This document shows positions 5,711-7,995 of a stretch of DNA of 7,995 bases, in pieces. The notes under the pieces are model-generated. The model did not search any database. It was given only the letters and a program-made list of their open reading frames with translations, and was not told where the DNA came from. How positions within the stretch are numbered: position 1 is the stretch's first letter; each line of letters starts with the position of its first letter. The position numbers were made by a program, and so were the translations under genes. The stretch comes from DASXMX01 sp036794395. GTDB taxonomy: Bacteria > Planctomycetota > Phycisphaerae > Tepidisphaerales > Tepidisphaeraceae. The stretch spans positions 1 to 7,995 of the forward strand of contig DAIRGS010000325.1 in NCBI GenBank assembly GCA_036794395.1, given 5' to 3'.

Positions 5711-5740
5711 TTGTATTTGCAACCTTCGCCGCCGTACAAT
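5711..5740 (+). promoter_or_regulatory. Candidate promoter for the kinase/response-regulator operon
   Basis: TTGTAT (5711-5716) and TACAAT (5735-5740) are separated by 18 nt, a reasonable sigma-70-type pair with a good -10. Transcription would begin near 5747. It begins 11 bp outside the right end of the insertion element, so it is host sequence left intact by the insertion. Confidence 0.45.
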
Positions 5741-5762
5741 ACGCCTCTCACTTCTAAGCTGA

Positions 5763-7406
5763 ATGCAGGCCAACTATCCAGGCGGCCCTATGCAAGGTAA
5801 TCCGATTAACCTCCTTTTGGTCGACCCCTCCGACCGCGAGGCGTGCCAGGTAGTAGTCAGCCTGGCCCAATCGCCCGTCGCGCAATTCGATCTGACGCGC
5901 ATCAAGGACTTGAAGGCGGTGCGACGACACGTGGAAACGAGCCGCACCGATATCGTTCTGCTGGACCTCCCGGCTCAGGAGGGTCGGGAGATGCTCGCAG
6001 TCCTCCAGACCGCCGCACCCAGCATTCCCATTGTCGTCCTGACCGATCGCGGCGACGAAGCGGCTGCCCTTGAAGCCGTCCGCGAGGGTGCTCAGGACTA
6101 CTTCGACAAGAGCAAAGTCAACGCCGACACCCTGGCCCATGGCCTCCATTACGCCATCGAACGCAAACGCGCCGAAGAGGCCCTTCAAAGGTCGCAGGCC
6201 TTCTACCACTCCCTGGTCGAGAGCCTCCCGCAAAGCATTTTCCGCAAGGACTTGGACGGCCGATTCACCTTCGGAAATGGCCGGTTCTGCGCGGAGATGA
6301 ACAAGACGCCCAACGAGATCGTCGGCAACACCGACTTTGATTTCTTCCCCAAAGAACTTGCCGAGAAATATCGGGCTGACGACCAACGCGTCATAGAGAG
6401 CGGCAAATTATTCGATGTCGTCGAAAAGCATATCACCCCGGCCGGCGATACCCTTTACGTCCAGGTCATCAAAAGCCCGGTCTACAGCACGTCCAGAGAA
6501 CTGATCGGCACGCAGGGAATCTTCTGGGACGTCACCGAAAAGTATCGCGCCGAAGAAGAGTTGCGTCGTGTCAACGCCGATCTTGCCTTCAAGGAAGCCG
6601 AGCTTCTCAAGACACTGTCGGCCCTGAAGGACTCGCACGAAGACCTGATCCAGGCCCAGCTCCATTTGATCCAGGCGGAGAAGATGGAGTCGGTTGGCCG
6701 CCTTGCGGCGGGGGTCGCACACGAAGTTAAAAACCCCCTGGCCATCATCTCGATGGGCTTGGAATACCTCGATGAGAACTGCCAGATCGGCAAGAACGAA
6801 AACGACGTCTTCCGTGCCATGAGCGAGGCCGTCGCCCGAGCCGACTCCATCATCCGCGGCCTGGTCGACTTTTCCGCCGACCGTCGGCTCGACGTCGCCT
6901 CCCACAGCCTCAATGCCATGATCCAACGGGCCTTGCTGCTGGTAAAGCACGAGTTGACCAGCGGACACGTCACCACCGACATCGATCTGTCACCCGACCT
7001 GCCCCAAATCCGCCTCGACCCAACCAAGATCCAGCAGGTCTTCGTCAATCTCTTCATGAACGCAATCCACGCGATGTCCACCGGCGGCGTCCTGCGCGTC
7101 CGAACCCGCCTCAAGCCAATTCACGGCGACGAGGCGCCCGGGATCACCGACCGGTTCAAGCCCGGACAGCCGGCGGTTGTCACCGAGGTCGACGACACCG
7201 GCAGCGGAATACCACCGGAAAAGCTCGCCAAGGTCTGGGACCCGTTCTTCACCACCAAAGGGACAGGCCACGGCACAGGCCTGGGACTGACCGTCACCCG
7301 AAAAATCGTCGAGCTTCACGGCGGCGCGATCGCGATCAGCAACCGACTCGAGGGTGGGGCACGCGTCACACTCCTTCTGCATCCCGATAGAGAGATATCC
7401 CCATGA
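5763..7406 (+). CDS. Soluble hybrid sensor histidine kinase: receiver-PAS-HisKA-HATPase
   Basis: This 547-residue kinase has no membrane segments, so it is cytoplasmic. Residues 14-130 form an N-terminal receiver with D68 as likely phospho-acceptor (IVLLDLP), T94 and K116. The acidic pair is reduced to D21-P22, and the loop after D68 is about two residues shorter than usual. A PAS domain spans about 142-260 (FRKDLDGRFTFGN to GIFWDVTEKYRAEEEL), followed by a helical linker to about 305. The H-box AHEVKNPL carries H320. The ATPase has N433 (NLFMNAIHAM), DDTGSGI (477-483), FFTTKG (495-500) and GTGLGL (504-509), all intact. It should autophosphorylate H320 and pass phosphate to the downstream regulator or its own receiver. 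The start is uncertain: ATG 5763 lies 16 nt after the predicted transcription start and has no ribosome site, while ATG 5790 has AGGCGG four bases upstream. The signal sensed is unknown. Confidence 0.92.
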   Translation: MQANYPGGPMQGNPINLLLVDPSDREACQVVVSLAQSPVAQFDLTRIKDLKAVRRHVETSRTDIVLLDLPAQEGREMLAVLQTAAPSIPIVVLTDRGDEAAALEAVREGAQDYFDKSKVNADTLAHGLHYAIERKRAEEALQRSQAFYHSLVESLPQSIFRKDLDGRFTFGNGRFCAEMNKTPNEIVGNTDFDFFPKELAEKYRADDQRVIESGKLFDVVEKHITPAGDTLYVQVIKSPVYSTSRELIGTQGIFWDVTEKYRAEEELRRVNADLAFKEAELLKTLSALKDSHEDLIQAQLHLIQAEKMESVGRLAAGVAHEVKNPLAIISMGLEYLDENCQIGKNENDVFRAMSEAVARADSIIRGLVDFSADRRLDVASHSLNAMIQRALLLVKHELTSGHVTTDIDLSPDLPQIRLDPTKIQQVFVNLFMNAIHAMSTGGVLRVRTRLKPIHGDEAPGITDRFKPGQPAVVTEVDDTGSGIPPEKLAKVWDPFFTTKGTGHGTGLGLTVTRKIVELHGGAIAISNRLEGGARVTLLLHPDREISP

Positions 7407-7804
7407 CCAGCAAAAAACGCATCCTCGTGATTGACGATGAACCTGACATGACACTCATGGTTCGCCTCAATCTCGAGAAGACAGGACGGTTTGAGGTCCG
7501 CGAGGAGAATAACGCGGTCAACGCCTATCAAGCCGCACGCGACTTCAAGCCGGACGTCATTCTCCTGGATGTCATGATGCCCGACATGGACGGCGGCGAA
7601 GTCCTGTTCGAGCTGAAGAAAGACCCCACGCTAAAAAAAGTGCCCGTCATCTTCATCACCGCGACGGTCCTTCAGGAAGAGGTGGGGGCCAAGGGCGGAA
7701 CAATCGCCGGTCACCCGTTCATTCCCAAGCCGTTCAAGATGAGCAACCTCCTGATCATGATTGAAGATGCCTTGAAGGTTGCCACCGAAGGACCGGCCAA
7801 GTAA
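7403..7804 (+). CDS. Single-domain (CheY-like) response regulator
   Basis: This 133-residue receiver has no output domain. It begins RILVIDDEPDM with acidic D11 and D12, has phospho-acceptor D56 in VILLDVMMPDMDG, switch residue T86 in VIFITAT and conserved K109 in FIPKPF, so all core residues are present. Its ATG overlaps the kinase stop (ATGA, 7403-7406), indicating translational coupling and matched production. It is the obvious partner of the upstream kinase. Lacking an output domain, it must act by protein contact or as a phosphorelay intermediate; the next partner is not in the window. The loop between TATVLQEEVG and HPFIPKPF is slightly extended compared with CheY. Confidence 0.93.
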   Translation: MTSKKRILVIDDEPDMTLMVRLNLEKTGRFEVREENNAVNAYQAARDFKPDVILLDVMMPDMDGGEVLFELKKDPTLKKVPVIFITATVLQEEVGAKGGTIAGHPFIPKPFKMSNLLIMIEDALKVATEGPAK

Positions 7805-7856
7805 TCGAATGGTCAGGCGGCGCATCGTACTGCAGCCTGCGGTGAGCGCATCCGAA

Positions 7857-7912
7857 CCCCTCTACCTTTTGTTGGAGTACCGGATCCGCGGGCCCTCTGG
7901 CCCCCTCTACCT
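7857..7912. repeat. Short direct repeat in the 3' intergenic region
   Basis: CCCCTCTACCT occurs at 7857-7867 and again at 7902-7912. A small hairpin, GGGCC (7890-7894) with GGCCC (7899-7903), lies next to the second copy. No function is evident. The stretch 7805-7995 holds no convincing gene. Confidence 0.3.
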
Positions 7913-7949
7913 CCGAGCCTGTGATTTTTTAGAATCTTGTCGCGGATTT

Positions 7950-7970
7950 TGGCGAAAGAACGCCATTTTT
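7950..7970 (+). terminator. Candidate terminator after the two-component operon
   Basis: TGGCG (7950-7954) and CGCCA (7961-7965) form a 5-bp stem around AAAGAA, followed directly by TTTTT (7966-7970). It is oriented to end plus-strand transcription from the kinase/response-regulator pair, 145 bp beyond the stop. The stem is short and the distance long, so it is only a candidate. Confidence 0.4.
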
Positions 7971-7995
7971 CCGGTGGTTTTTCGAATAAAATCAC

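Noticed and set aside
5081..5757. Plus-strand frames of 146 and 170 codons across the insertion element.
   Set aside because: They are antisense to the transposase pieces, cross the element end, and have no recognisable motif.
7813..7995. 60-codon minus-strand frame at the right edge, starting at a GTG (7995).
   Set aside because: No ribosome site can be assessed at the window edge, the second half is low-complexity basic sequence, and nothing is recognisable.
7921..7995. Inverted pair GTGATTTT (7921-7928) and AAAATCAC (7988-7995).
   Set aside because: Short, AT-rich and 59 bp apart at the window edge; easily chance without the flanking sequence.

Overview
The window is about 60% GC, with GC-rich third codon positions and generally sparse Shine-Dalgarno sites. 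It looks like a chromosomal segment of an environmental bacterium. A planctomycete or a related deep-branching group is my best guess, from the receiver/PAS kinase style, the ISKra4-type remnant and the GGGGACATTCC-type repeats. No marker gene in the window fixes the taxonomy.

Left block (1-3466), a redox and membrane locus. A minus-strand winged-helix regulator with a SufR/COG2345-type cysteine cluster (115-828) is divergent from a plus-strand run of genes. These are a four-helix DUF2231 membrane protein (982-1488), a 24-codon small ORF that fills the next gap exactly (1488-1562), a secreted or lipid-anchored di-haem cytochrome c of the CCP/MauG-like superfamily (1574-2914), and a second DUF2231 membrane protein (3002-3466). 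The divergent intergenic region holds a strong dyad (885-912) that overlaps a candidate -35 box for the membrane and cytochrome genes. The simplest reading is an Fe-S or redox-sensing repressor controlling its neighbours.

Middle block (3467-4065), about 600 bp with no convincing gene. It contains a 7-bp-arm inverted repeat (3491-3523), an array of five imperfect GAAGAAAAGGGGAC units (3621-3742) of which the last two carry a REP-like imperfect palindrome, and a short open stretch (3780-3971) that may be a protein fragment.

Right block (4066-7995). A LOG/TIGR00730-type Rossmann protein (4066-4866, minus) is divergent from a two-component operon: a soluble kinase with receiver, PAS and kinase modules (5763-7406), then a single-domain response regulator (7403-7804) joined by an ATGA overlap. 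Between the divergent starts sits a 745-bp element (4955-5699) bounded by inverted repeats. It contains three out-of-frame pieces of an ISKra4-like transposase and reads as an internally deleted, non-autonomous insertion sequence. A 16-bp palindrome (4937-4952) lies between the element and the LOG gene, and a candidate promoter for the kinase operon lies just outside the other end. A short GC hairpin with a T-run (7950-7970) is a candidate terminator for the right-hand operon.

The most noteworthy items are the regulator-operator-cytochrome module with its small coupling ORF, the deletion derivative of an insertion sequence with recognisable ends, and the REP-like array. I see no clear evidence of a wholly new defence or mobile system.
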